Of a stretch of DNA of 64,000 bases, positions 10,250 through 19,403 are shown one piece after another. The notes beneath the pieces are model-generated. The model was not told the origin of the DNA and searched no databases. It saw only the letters and a list, made by a program, of their open reading frames with translations. This DNA is from Prorocentrum cordatum (lineage: Eukaryota; Sar; Dinophyceae; Prorocentrales; Prorocentraceae). Position 1 is the stretch's first letter, and each line of letters starts with the position of its first letter. The position numbers and the translations under genes are program-made. Location: positions 57,501 through 121,500 of the forward strand of contig CAUYUJ010019887.1 in assembly GCA_963575745.1 (NCBI GenBank). The letters are read 5' to 3'.

Positions 10250-10350
10250 GTCCTGGAGGCCATCTTGGGCGCCTTGAAGACCTCTTGGGCTATCTTGGGG
10301 TTGTCTTGGCGTCCTCTTGGCCCGTTGTGGGCCCATCTTGCAGGCTTCTT
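10250..10350. repeat. CTTGGGCCGT-type array (short)
   Basis: Successive CTTGGG boxes at 10-12-bp spacing (TCTTGGGCGCCTTGAAGACC and following). Same sequence class as 11355, 19790, 28440, 35070 and 63031. Confidence 0.75.
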
Positions 10351-10495
10351 GGGCGACCTTTGGGCGATCCTAGTCCGTTCGCCTCAGGCCTGCAGATAAC
10401 CAGAGAGGGGTGGTATCGAGTTGCACAGTTTCCACAACCCAGGGCTCGTTTTCCAGAAGCTTCAGAGGATCTGGCCCGAGTGGGAAGAGAGAGAT

Positions 10496-10517
10496 GGACC
10501 CCTCCTCCACCTCCTCC

Positions 10518-10548
<31 letters not shown>
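10496..10548. repeat. (CTC)n microsatellite
   Basis: Short uninterrupted pyrimidine triplet run. Confidence 0.9.
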
Positions 10549-10550
<2 letters not shown>

Positions 10551-10569
10551 TTAAACTCTGGTCGGGGTA

Positions 10570-10925
10570 CGTTTCGTCTGGGGACCCCCACGGGTCGCCA
10601 AGCGCGCGCGAACTAGAAACATGCGTTAAATTGAGTTTATACTGAGTAAGAGTTTAACTTAAACTCTTACTAAATGCTTTAGCACGCCTCTGGCCCCTCA
10701 GGGCCGGCGAATCCGATTTTCTGTGGCAGCGTTGTCTGTGTGCCTTCTTGTGCCCGCTGTGGGGGAGACAGCCCTGGAGACGCTGCCTCTCCTTCCCTCC
10801 CCCTCGCCCCTGCCCACCCCCCAACCCTCCCCTCTTCCTCTCCTTCCCCCTACCCACCCCCCAATCCTCCCTACCCACCCCCCAATCCTCCCTCGTCCCT
10901 CCTCCTGCCTCCTCGCCCTCCTCCG
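10570..10925. repeat. segmental duplicate (partner 20405-20720)
   Basis: About 350 bp shared: TTTCGTCTGGGGACCCC, GGGTCGCCA, GCGCGCGCGAACTAGAAACA, CCTCTGGCCC, a GGGGGAGACAGCC block and a CCCACCCCCCAATCCTCC pyrimidine tail. This copy has an extra piece holding a palindrome at 10646-10670 that the partner lacks. Both copies are followed by triplet-rich DNA. Confidence 0.85.
10646..10670. repeat. 25-nt palindrome
   Basis: GTAAGAGTTTAA on the left and TTAAACTCTTAC on the right pair perfectly around a single C. It lies in the part of this copy absent from the 20.4 kb partner. Confidence 0.8.
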
Positions 10926-11042
10926 CCGGGCCCCGCCGCGCCACCCGCGGCCCGCAGAAGCACTTCGGCCTGTCGAAGTACACGCCGCGGCTCCGCCTGC
11001 GCGCGCCTGCCCCCTCCGCCGCGTCGGAGCAGAGGTCTCGCG

Positions 11043-11052
11043 GTGACGACGA

Positions 11053-11126
<74 letters not shown>

Positions 11127-11142
11127 GCGGCGGCGGCGACGT

Positions 11143-11193
<51 letters not shown>

Positions 11194-11196
11194 ATA
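11043..11196. repeat. (GAC)n/(GGC)n microsatellite
   Basis: GAC repeats switching twice to GGC repeats. Frames encode D, T, R, A or G homopolymers and should not be annotated as protein. Confidence 0.95.
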
Positions 11197-11354
11197 GAGG
11201 GAGAACAAATGCTTGACGCTTCGCGTAACCCCAGCAGCCTCGCGCGCCCGGGAATTTAGTCGCGGCCGCAGCCCGACCGTGACTGCTCGCCGCCGGCGCT
11301 TCCGCCTGCGGCTGTAAAAAAAAAGTAACCCCAGCAGCCCATCCAGAGACGATG

Positions 11355-11900
11355 CCCACTTGGAGCGTCTTGGGTGCCTCGGGGAGCTTCTTGGGGGTCT
11401 ATTGGGAAAATTGGAGGCCTCTTGGGGCCTCCTCGGTGCCTCTTGGGGCGCTCTTGGGGGGCTCTTGGAAGCAGCCTTGGAGGCACTCTTGGAGCCATTT
11501 TGGAGGAGATCGATGAGAAAAGGGTGGTACCTAAATAGCCTGGCCCCTCTAGAGTGCCTAAAATCGCCTCTTGGAGCGCTCTTGGGGCTGTCTTGGACTC
11601 TCTTGAGCCTCTCGTGGAGCCCTCAGGGGAGCTGGCTTGAGTTCTCGGAAGGCCATCGCAGGCGAAAAGGCGAGAAGGCACAATTCACTGATTACCCTTA
11701 AGTTTTTGAAGGATTTTAGCCTCTTGGCGGCCTCCTGGGGAGGCTCCATGGCAACTTGGAGCCATCTTGAAGCGGTCCTAGGGGCCTATTAGAGCATCTT
11801 GGCGTCCATCTGGAGCCATCTTGGGCTATCTTGGAGGTCATCTTGGGCTCTCCGAGGCCCTCTTGGAGCAATGTTGGGCCATCTTGGACGCTCCAACGCC
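11355..11900. repeat. CTTGGG-type array with non-array separators
   Basis: CTCTTGGGG, CATCTTGGAG and CTTGGAGCC boxes at 10-12-bp steps. A separator at about 11500-11710 contains AGGCGAAAAGGCGAGAAGGC, resembling the separators in the arrays at 28.6 and 63.3 kb. It looks like one dispersed higher-order family. Confidence 0.75.
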
Positions 11901-12199
11901 TCGCGAAACCCTCCCTCCATGTCCAGGGGAGGGTGTAGGGGGGGGAGGGGCAGACCCCTTCCCGAAGGGGAAAAGGGAGGGGTTGGAAGAGAAACCGCTC
12001 TAGACCACCTACGCCCAGAGGGCTTGTGGGATTGTTCGACGTGTCCGTCTTCTCCCGGAGAGCCCTCGTCCTCACGGCTGGATACGCACCTAAGACTTGG
12101 TCGGAGCACGCGGGGCGATTGCCTTTGTGGGGAGGCCGGGGAGGGTCGACTGGGTCGACGAGGGGCCGTCTCGGTGTAAGGCCCCCCCCCCCTCGCAGG

Positions 12200-12395
12200 G
12201 TCCATTTCGATCCGATTGATTCGATATCGGTTGTGGCCGGTCCGATCCGAATCGATTCCTATGTTCCGACGATCCGATGCGGCCCGATGTTTGCAAGGCG
12301 TTTTGGCGCAAGCGATCCGATTCCGTGCCGATGCGGCCCGATCCGACGCACATTCCGACTCAAGCCGATTTGCCGGTTCGATGTTGATTGGTCTT
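12200..12395. repeat. degenerate CCGATTC/GATCCGA repeat
   Basis: Dense, irregular CCGAT and GATTC motifs. Similar motif-rich patches occur near 56780-56835 and 60340-60480. No phase consistent enough to call a satellite. Confidence 0.6.
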
Positions 12396-12467
12396 GCCTT
12401 CGGAACGGGGGGGTACAGTCGACCCGCAGAATAAGGATGGGCAGCCTTTCCAAGGCTGCTCTTGCAT

Positions 12468-12600
12468 CCTTAGGGGTACAAAAAGTGACATAAACATAAA
12501 AACTCGGCGGTCCGCGCGGATTTCTCGGATCGGCGCTGGGGCCCCCCCTCCACTGGCGCGCGGAGCGCGCCAGGGGCGGCGCCGTGGGGCCCAGGCCACG
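12468..12600. mobile_element. family 3 element, left half only
   Basis: GGGGTACAAAAAGTGACATA, then CTCGGCGGTCCGCGCGGATT and TCTCGGATCGGCGCTGGGGC match the left arm of the 37234 copy. The inner GGCGCGCGGAGCGCGCC hairpin is present but the right arm is missing. A truncated copy, about 60 bp upstream of a MITE-2. Confidence 0.8.
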
Positions 12601-12661
12601 CCGCTGGGCATGGGGATCGGTGAAACCGTGCTCGTGCCTCCTTACCCGCGCACCCTCATCA

Positions 12662-12824
12662 CTCAGGAGGAAAAGAAACACACAGACACAATTAATCCTC
12701 GATTCCCCCGAAAATATGGGAAAATATGGGAAGTGGGGGGAAGACAAAAAACCCAAAAATACAGGAAAATATGGGGAATCATTTGATTTGTGTGTATTTG
12801 TTTGTGTGTCCTGGGGCCCCTTCA
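12662..12824. mobile_element. MITE-2 copy, 4-bp target duplication ATCA
   Basis: Begins CTCAGGAGG and ends GGGGCCCCTTCA, flanked on both sides by ATCA. The interior holds CACACAGACACAATTAATC, GATTCCCC near the left, GGGGAATC near the right, and TTTGTGTGTATTTGTTTGTG. No protein-coding capacity. Five other near-full-length copies in the window support these ends. Confidence 0.85.
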
Positions 12825-12984
12825 ATCACACGGGCTGACTGCAGCGGGGAGGAGGGAGGGGAGCGCGGGCAGTGGCAGGGGCCCCGGAGCCCCAGGATGG
12901 GCCAGGGCCGCCCTTGGCCTGGACCGCTCGCGGCGTGCAGCTGCCGGCGGCGCCGGCAGCGGTGAGCGCAAGAGCGCACCGTGC

Positions 12985-13440
12985 TCACCACTCGAAGAAG
13001 TGAGCGCCGACGTGAGGTCAAGTCGGGCCCGTCCCTCTACAGGAGGAATCATCAAGATAGTAAAAGAACATACTCTGGGGACGATGTGTCGAATATGTTT
13101 GCTCATTGTTTGAATATTTGTTTTTAAGTATTTGAAACTGTTCGCCAAATATCCCCCTGTAGGGGGACAGGCCCGACCTAAGGAACGTTAAACGGCCCCG
13201 CGCATATTTCGGCACACCCCTCATATGTTTTCCATGGCCCCACGGGAGCTCCACCTACGGTGTCAGTGGACGCCGACGTGAGGCGGCCCCGCGCATGATC
13301 TGGTACACCCCATCACAGGTTTCGTGGCCTCGCAGGGAGCTCCACCTACGGTGTCAACGGGCGCCGAAGTATTGCGTCGCAGCGCCCATTTCGGCACCAT
13401 CAGCGGTATTCACCATTCGAAGACGAGAAGACGGCATAAA
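12985..13440 (-). repeat. 90-bp satellite fragment in reverse orientation
   Basis: Read on the minus strand it gives AGGTGGAGCTCCCTGCGAGG, CCACGAAACCTGTGATGGGG and GTGCCGAAATATGCGCGGGG, the order seen in the 38.6-39.5 kb satellite. It is interrupted by a MITE-1 (13018-13181). An uninterrupted paralogous junction (GACGTGAGGCGGCCCCGCGC at about 13272) shows what the empty site looked like. Confidence 0.8.
13018..13181. mobile_element. MITE-1 copy B, inserted in the 90-bp satellite
   Basis: Starts TCAAGTCGGGC and ends CCCGACCTAA. The inverted ends carry CCCTCTACAGGAGG and CCCCCTGTAGGGGG. Compared with the empty site nearby, the target duplication is roughly ACGTGAGG versus ACGTTAAA, so diverged. 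Confidence 0.85.
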
Positions 13441-13785
13441 CATAAACGTTCGACTATCCTAAAGGCGGGCGTGTCCCTCTACAGGGGGGAATATGTAACA
13501 ATAGTTCGTCTTGCTTATAATTTATAAAAGTCTGGGGACGATGTTTTGATGATGTTCTGACTATGTTTGGTTATTGTTTGACTATGTTTTATTTGTCGTC
13601 CAAAATCCGCCTGTAGGGGGACACGCCCGACCTAAGACTATCCGCGCGGATTTCTTCGGTCGGCGCTTGGGCCCCCTTCGCGGCGCCTCCAGCGCCGCCT
13701 ATGGCTCGCTCCGCGCGCCAGGAAGGAGGGTCCGGCGCCGATCCAAGAAATCCGCGCGGAGCTCAAAACGCTCACTCCAGATTTC
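13428..13785. mobile_element. family 3 foldback element interrupted by MITE-1
   Basis: Left arm CGGCATAAACATAAACG, then after the nested MITE-1 the sequence CCGCGCGGATTTCTTCGGTC, an inner GCGGCGC...GCGCCGC hairpin, and right arm GCGCCGATCCAAGAAATCCG. Removing the nested element and one 8-bp repeat restores a continuous family 3 arm. The foldback is therefore older than this MITE-1. Confidence 0.85.
13460..13635. mobile_element. MITE-1 copy C, 8-bp target duplication GACTATCC
   Basis: Element of 176 bp with GACTATCC at 13452-13459 and again at 13636-13643. Left end TAAAGGCGGGCGTGTCCCTC, right end GGGACACGCCCGACCTAA. An exact 8-bp duplication in a recognisable target (family 3 arm) makes this one of the two best copies for defining the element boundaries. 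Confidence 0.92.
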
Positions 13786-14244
13786 GTACTAAAAGGGAGG
13801 GGGTCACAACGCTTCCAGACGAGCAGCTTTAGACCCCCCCCCCAGACCAGCCATAAAGGGTGGCCTTTTGCCCAGACCCCACTGGAACCCTCCAAGACAA
13901 CTCAGATCAGACCCCCTTATCACGAAATCCTGAGCGTCTTTAAGCCATAGTTTCTTTTTCGAGTGCCGTCGGGGTATCCAGAAGCTGGTCTTTTTGGGGC
14001 TGCCACGGGCTTCGATCGGCTTCTGGCGGGAGCCCCATGGCTCGGTCAAAGGGAGTACTATGTAGAAATCTTCGCTGCAGTACAGCGTTATTCGGTTTAG
14101 GAGTTATTTGCTGTAGCGCGCACTGTATGCAAGTACAGAAATAATTTGGGACTGGCATGAATACTGCAGGCCCAGAATGCAAATGACATGATTAAAGCGT
14201 GACTTTCGAGAGCATCTGGAGTCTGAGGAGTTCGGAGGATTCGA
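13786..14244. other. no recognised gene
   Basis: Mixed-composition DNA with no repeat partner found in the window and no recognisable protein motif. Confidence 0.45.
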
Positions 14245-14790
14245 GGATTTGGGAGTTGGGGAGGATTCTACGCGAGTAACAAAGTTGGGCGATATGTGGG
14301 AGTTAGGGAGGATTCTACACAAAACAAGCAGGAGTCGGGGAGGATTTTAGGAGCTGGGGGGCATATGACAGATGTGGAGGATTCTACACAGAACAAGCAA
14401 GAGTAGGGGAGGAGTTGGGAGTTGCGGAGGATTCTACACAGAAAAAAAAGCATGGGTTGGGGAGGATCTGCGAGTTGGGGAGGGCTCTACATAGAAAAAA
14501 CAAGAGTTGGGGCGGATTTGGGAATTGGGGAGGATTCTACACAGAAGGAGTTGGGGAGGATTTGGGGGGTGGGGAGGATTCTACACAGAAAAACAAAAAC
14601 AAAAAAAGAAGGAGTTGGGGTGATTCAACATAGACAAAAAACAGGAGTTGGGGAGGACTTGGGAGTTGGGGAGGATTCTACAAAGAAAAAAGCTGGAGTT
14701 GGGGAGGATTTGGGAATTGGGGGGGGATTCTACGCAGGAAAAAGCAGAAGTCGGGGAGGATCTGGAAATCGGAGAGGCTTCTACAGGTCC
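14245..14790. repeat. tandem array, about 45-60-bp period
   Basis: About ten units of GAGGATTCTACACAGAA, a variable A-rich spacer, then GAGTTGGGGAGGATTTGGGA. Landmark GATTCTAC boxes lie near 14265, 14312, 14381, 14428, 14534, 14578, 14674 and 14726. Spacing varies because the A-rich spacer varies. Confidence 0.9.
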
Positions 14791-15027
14791 CAGGTCCCAG
14801 GTCCCCATGTAATATGCAGACGCCGCCCGATGTCACGAGTCGAGCTGCTTTTGTTTCCCTTTTGTCAGGAGGCGGCGGACACCCCGCCTCGCTCCGCAGC
14901 CTTCCCGGTTCCATGTGTCTGCTCCTGTCTTCCGGACGACGGCTGCTTGCCTTGCCTTTCCAGGCAGGGGCGCCGCCCCCCGAACCCCCCGAGGGCACCC
15001 GCCTGCTGGTGGGCTGGAGCTTCAGCC

Positions 15028-15345
15028 TGCTCCTCCTCCTCCTCCTCCTCCTCCTCCTCCTCCTCCTCCTCCTTCCTCCTCCTCCTCCTCCTCCTCCTCC
15101 TCCTCTCCTCCTCCTCCTCCTCCTCCTCCTCCTCCTCCTCCTCCTCCTCCTCCTCCTCCTCCTCCTCCTCCTCCTCCTCCTCCTCCTCCTCCTCCTCCTC
15201 CTCCTCCTCCTCCTCCTCCCCTCCTCCTCCTCCTCCTCCTCCTCCTCCTCCTCCTCCTCCTCCTCCTCCTCCTCCTCCTCCTCCTCCTCCTCCTCCTCCT
15301 CCTCCTCCTCCTCCTCCTCCTCCTCCTCCTCCTCCTCCTCCTCCT
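15028..15345. repeat. (CTC)n tract, about 318 bp
   Basis: Longest triplet tract in the window, with only two or three TTC/CCTCTC interruptions. One strand is all pyrimidine and the other all purine, so triplex-type structure is plausible. Long frames here (poly-L, poly-P, poly-S, poly-E) are artefacts. Confidence 0.97.
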
Positions 15346-15612
15346 GAGGCAGCACTCTTCCGGCCGCTGGGGCCGCAGAAGGGTGGCGCGCAGGAGTCCG
15401 CGGTGGCGGCGCTTCTTTCCTTCGCCCCGCGAGATGTTCGATGGCCACCTCTCCCTGGGCGAGGGCACCAGGGTGTCGCTCGCAGAGCACCCACGGGAGC
15501 CTCCTCCCCTTCCTCGGCAGCGCGTCGTGCTTCCTCACGACCTCGCCACCCTGGCAGCGCGAAGGCCGCTGGGAGCCCCAGCGGGGACGGGTCAGCCAAG
15601 GGGCCGCAAGCG
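15346..15612. other. GC-rich unassigned stretch
   Basis: One plus frame runs through the CTC tract and ends with the TGA at 15614-15616, which is supplied by the first bases of the adjacent MITE-1. No motif recognised; the frame has no independent coding support. Confidence 0.4.
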
Positions 15613-15773
15613 TTGAGTCGGGCATGTCCCTCCACAGGAGGAAGCTCCAAACATAGACACAGGAGATATAATAGTGAGGGGACGCTGGTTCGACTACTTC
15701 TGACTATGTTTGAATCTGTTTGCTTCTCTCTCCCCTCTCAAAATCCCCTTGCGGGCGGACGTACCCGGCCTAA
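15613..15773. mobile_element. MITE-1 copy E
   Basis: Starts TTGAGTCGGGCATGTCCCTC and ends CGTACCCGGCCTAA. Terminal repeats are more diverged than in other copies, and the flanking 8-mers (CGCAAGCG and CGCGCGGG) agree at five positions. Probably an older copy. Confidence 0.8.
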
Positions 15774-15909
15774 CGCGCGGGGGCCCCCGCTTGCCTGCCC
15801 GTCTGGAGACTCCGGCACGGGCGGGCGCGACCAGGCCGGCCCGTGCTTCTGCGCTGCAGTCAGCCCGCACAGTGAGGACGAGCGGCTTCCCAGTGGCACC
15901 CTCGCACAA

Positions 15910-16075
15910 GTCAGGAGGGAAAGAAGCACACAGACACAATTCATCGGTGATTCCCCAGAAAATATATGGGAAAAGATGGGGAGTGGGGGGGAGGACCGAA
16001 ACCCAGAAGATATGAGAAAATGTGGAGACTATTTTTATTTGTGTGTATTTATTTGTGTGTCCTGGGGCCCCTTCA
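15910..16075. mobile_element. MITE-2 copy
   Basis: Starts GTCAGGAGGGAAAGAAGCAC and ends GGGGCCCCTTCA. Flanking tetramers ACAA and ATAA agree at three of four positions. Interior matches the family throughout. Confidence 0.85.
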
Positions 16076-16381
16076 ATAAGATAATTTCACTTTTAGTTGG
16101 GCGTGCTGATCGCCGAGCATGCGGCGATCTTAACCCGGCCGGCCAATCGAGCACGATCGGTCTTTGGTTGTGGACGGGTATGGCCCCCATGACGGGAAGC
16201 GGATTTCCTTTGGGGGTGGGGGAAAAAAACAAAACAAAACAAAAAAGTGGTACCTTTGCATCTGTGCCTTTTCGGTCATCTTCGGTCCATCCTCAGCCAC
16301 TCTCGATGGCCAGCCCCGCTCGAAGAGCCTCGACATAGGCGCCAGGGCCCCTTGCATCCTTGCCGCACGCATCCTGACTTA

Positions 16382-16526
16382 TCGGTCGTTGAGAGTAGGT
16401 AGTTCTAGAGTCCCAGGCTCCCGTCCAAAGCGCCTTCCTACTTCAATGATCGAGTGGCTTCACCTTTCCCGTCCTCTTTGGGGGGCGGGCGGACACCAAG
16501 TTTATTGTCAACGCTGTCCTACTTCA
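16382..16526. mobile_element. family 9 inverted-repeat element, truncated by MITE-2
   Basis: Starts TCGGTCGTTGAGAGTAGGTA and follows the copy at 55566 through GATCGAGTGGCTTC and GGGGGCGGGCGGACACC. Similarity stops at TCCTACTTCA, where a MITE-2 begins; the right terminus is absent beyond that MITE-2. Confidence 0.75.
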
Positions 16527-16692
16527 TTCAGGAGGGAAAGAAACACACAGACACAGTCAATCGTCGACTCCCCAGAAAATATAGGAGAATATGGGAAGTG
16601 GGGGGGAAGACGGAAACCCCCAAAAACATTGGAAAATATAGGGGAATCGTTTTATTTGTCTGTATTCATTTGTGTGTCCCAAGGCCTTTTCA
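16527..16692. mobile_element. MITE-2 copy inserted in family 9
   Basis: Starts TTCAGGAGGGAAAGAAACAC and ends CCTTTTCA, flanked by TTCA and ATCA (three of four match). Its left edge coincides exactly with the end of the family 9 similarity. Confidence 0.85.
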
Positions 16693-16843
16693 ATCACACG
16701 GGTGGACTGTACGAGCTTGTCCTGCTCCACCAGTCGGCCCGATGGCCAGGCCCTGCCTCGGCAGACCCGCTCGGGCCAGTCCAGAGGCTGACACTCGAGG
16801 CATGCCAAGCATGCTGATCTCAGGGCCGCCGTGATCGTACACG

Positions 16844-17020
16844 CCGGTGGGTGAAAGTAGGTATTTTTGGATTCCCAGATCCCAATCTATTTCAAGCGCC
16901 TTCCTACTTCAAGGATCGGCATGTTTTTGCTGTGTGTTGTTATTTTCTGGGAGGACCTGGGCCCAATCCACTATATCCGCCTTCCCACTCCATGTTTCTA
17001 CCTGCTTCTTCCGACCGACG
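16844..17020. mobile_element. family 9 inverted-repeat element, copy 2
   Basis: GGGTGAAAGTAGGTA near the left and CTACCTGCTTCTTCCGACCG at the right form the family's inverted ends. The middle differs from the other copies through a replacement of about 60 bp beginning ATGTTTTTGCTGTGTG. Confidence 0.65.
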
Positions 17021-17755
17021 TGTATGTTCTCTGAGTTGCTGGGCGATCTGAGCTGTGTCCTGTCGCGCATTCCGCACACATCCATCGATGCTCTGTTGTT
17101 GCTGGGCGTCGATCTGATGGTCACCACCTTTTGGACTGCAGTTGCGTTTTTGTGTGTGTGTGCGGCATGGATGCTTCGTCGTTGGAGAGGCTTCACCCAG
17201 CATGATGAGATCACGTCAGGTGGTTACTGCATGTGCATACGACGTCTGTAACGCACACAGCGGCAGGTGTTGGAAATGCAAAGAAGTGGCATGTTATCTG
17301 GCCGCGTGGGCGGAGGCAGAGCAACCATTTCGTCGTGTTCGACCGATACTTCTCGGCAGCGGCAACTGCGATGAATCAGACATGACGAAGCATGGCCCTC
17401 GCATGCGTCAAGTCATCCCCAATGCAGATATCGCGCTGGTTGGCGATGTCAATCCGTGTGCTAGTCTGGAATGCTGGGTATGTGTCTGGACATGAATGGA
17501 ACCAGTGGGCCATTGTAGGCGTCATGTGCTCGCATGTCTTAATGAACACTGTTGCTCACTCTTACCTCCGATACCCAACTCGTCGCGGAAGCACGGCTGG
17601 ACAGATAAGTATATTGAGTCGCGGCTTTGCTTGGGCTATCTCTAGAGCCTTCGGGGGGCGTTCGGTGCCTTTTCGGGCCCGCGTGAGGCATCATTTAATT
17701 GAACGTCCCTGCGGGGGCAGATACCGCCGCCCCACCATGTTTGGATCGTGGAATT
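17021..17755. other. lower-GC unassigned segment
   Basis: One of the less repetitive stretches, of balanced composition. Open frames of 100-130 codons exist on both strands (for example a minus frame covering 16909-17214) but none contains a family motif I recognise. No within-window repeat partner. Confidence 0.4.
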
Positions 17756-17762
17756 CGTGGAA

Positions 17763-17798
17763 GGGGGGGGGGGGGGGGGGGGGGGGGCGGGGGGGGGG
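17763..17798. repeat. poly-G run (25 G, C, 10 G)
   Basis: Near-homopolymer of G on the plus strand. Strong G-quadruplex potential, and a site where assembly length is unreliable. Confidence 0.9.
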
Positions 17799-17819
17799 CA
17801 AAACGGCGCCAGAGAGGGT

Positions 17820-17935
17820 ATTTGGGGTCCTCTTCGGACTCCGTTGGGGCGTCTCGGGGCCCTATTGGGGCCTTCTTGGGGGTCTCTTTGGCTCTTCGTG
17901 GGAGTTTTATGGAGCATCTTGGGCCATGTTGCAGA
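17820..17935. repeat. CTTGGG-type array (short)
   Basis: Boxes such as CCTTCTTGGGGGTCTC and CATCTTGGGCC at about 10-20-bp spacing. Same class as the larger arrays, degenerate. Confidence 0.6.
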
Positions 17936-18257
17936 GCATTTAACGGGCCGGGAAAAAGCAGTCCTAGTTAGATTTTGGTTCCTAGAGGGAGCCCCGGCAA
18001 CAAGAAGGCGCCCCAGGCAACCGAGAAGTGCACCAGGAAGGCGCCCAGACGGCCGAGGAGGGCCCGCAGAGGCTGTGAGGACGGCCGCAGAGAGCATCCG
18101 CATGCTCCAAGGTGGCCGCAAGAGCCCGCAGAGATGCACGGGAGCTCGAAGCGAGGTGCTTGCCGTCTTGCTTAGGGTAGGACGACGAGCGAACAACACA
18201 CATTAGAGTGAGCGAAGGTACCCACACCTCTACCCGTCGGCCGCTTTCCCCTTCTTG

Positions 18258-18320
18258 GGCCTCCTCCTCCTCCTCCTCCTCCTCCTCCTCCTCATCCTCC
18301 TCATCCTCCTCCCTCCTCTG
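18258..18320. repeat. (CTC)n microsatellite
   Basis: CTC run with two CATCCT interruptions. Directly followed by the family 13 duplicate, the same arrangement as at 24150-24365. Confidence 0.92.
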
Positions 18321-18535
18321 AGACGTCGGAGATCTGGGCACGGCGGGCAGCGCAAGGTAGGAGGCGGAGAGGGGAAGGGATCAGAAGAGGAAAAGATACC
18401 CATACCGCTACCTTACTCTCGTGATCCCCCTGTCAGGCCTCCTCGGAGGCCCTCGTCGCCGCCGCTGGACTCGCCTCGGGAAATTCTGGTCGGAATGCCC
18501 CCCGGGGCAGCTCCGGGGAGTAGCGGCATCGGGTA
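18312..18535. repeat. family 13 duplicate, copy 1
   Basis: About 215 bp shared with 24360-24575, including CTGGGCACGGCGGGCAGCGC, AAGGTAGGAGGCGGAGAGGG and AAAAGATACCCATACCGCTA, nearly identical in the first half. Both copies start at the right edge of a CTC tract, so tract and unit appear to have been copied together. Confidence 0.88.
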
Positions 18536-18884
18536 TCCCCAAACGCACACCCATGAGGAGGACCTCACGAGGAGGACGACGAGCGAACATCGAAGAAGAG
18601 ACAACGGCATAAGCATACACGAGCAGGCCAGAATCGTCAAAATCTGATGCGTTTGATCATGTGTCTTGCTTGTTGTGGTTCTCGCGAGCGTGTGATTCGG
18701 GCGAAGGTGGAGAGACATCCGGGACGGCCCGGGGGGGCCCCCACGACGGTCAAGGTCAGCCCAGCAAGGGCCTCGAGAGGCCCACGCAGCCGGCCCAGGA
18801 GGCTCCCATAGAGAGAGAGCTCCGAGCGGGCCCGGTGGCGCCCGGAGGCCCAGCACTTCGGGAGCCTCGAGACGGGGGTCAGTG
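18536..18884. other. no recognised gene
   Basis: Mixed to GC-rich DNA with no repeat partner detected and no protein motif. Confidence 0.4.
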
Positions 18885-19110
18885 CAAACGGGGGTCAGCC
18901 AGGGCACCGGATCCTGCAGGATCCTGCGAAGACCCCCTCTGGCTGACCCGGGTTAGCGAGCCGCTCGTGGCCGCGAGGCGGCCGCGCCTAGTGGCCGACC
19001 CGGGTCTGCGAAGACCTGCGCTGCAGTTTTTGTGTTCCTGCACTGCAGTTGTTTGGTTTCCTGCTGACCCGGGTCTGGATTGACCCGGGTCAGCAGGGAA
19101 CCGAAGCACA
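18885..19110. repeat. cluster of GACCCGGGTC palindromes
   Basis: GACCCGGGT(T/C) occurs four times (about 18955, 18999, 19066 and 19082), with a separate perfect 16-bp palindrome GGATCCTGCAGGATCC at 18909-18924 and repeated CACTGCAG/GCTGCAG boxes. Dense dyad symmetry in a short interval is unusual in this window. Confidence 0.75.
19055..19102. repeat. 21-bp stem, 6-nt loop hairpin
   Basis: Left arm ends CCTGCTGACCCGGGTC, loop TGGATT, right arm begins GACCCGGGTCAGCAGG. With flanks the stem is 21 bp with one mismatch. A regulatory or structural role is only a possibility. Confidence 0.85.
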
Positions 19111-19220
19111 TGGAAGAGGGGGCCTCCTGTGGGGCGGCGGTGGTGGCCAGAGGGCGCCCCCGCCACAGCCCAGGCCCTCGGGCCGGCGGAAGGAGCGGGC
19201 CGCGGAGATGACCCCTAGGA

Positions 19221-19403
19221 TTGAGTCGGGCCTGTCCCCCCACAGGGGGATTTTCCACGAGAAATCAAACATATACTTCAAAAATACCCCAGAAAGGTCC
19301 AAAGATACTCAAAAAATAGTCCCCGGACTATTTTTGGATTCTTCTGGGGGCAATTTTCTTCTTTCGTCGAAAATCCCCCTGTAGGGGGACACGCCCGACT
19401 TAA
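19221..19403. mobile_element. MITE-1 copy F, 8-bp target duplication CCCTAGGA
   Basis: Element of 183 bp with CCCTAGGA at 19213-19220 and again at 19404-19411. Starts TTGAGTCGGGCCTGTCCCCC and ends GGGACACGCCCGACTTAA. Inverted ends are almost perfect for about 30 bp. With copy C this defines the boundaries and the 8-bp duplication. Confidence 0.95.

Noticed and set aside
15022-15650. Long open frames on both strands (up to 638 codons) across the CTC tract
   Set aside because: They consist of L, S, P, E, R or G homopolymers dictated by the triplet repeat; open frames are expected in every register without stops and carry no coding evidence.
19055-19102. Strong hairpin considered as a bacterial-type terminator
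   Set aside because: No T-tract follows and nothing else suggests a prokaryotic sequence.
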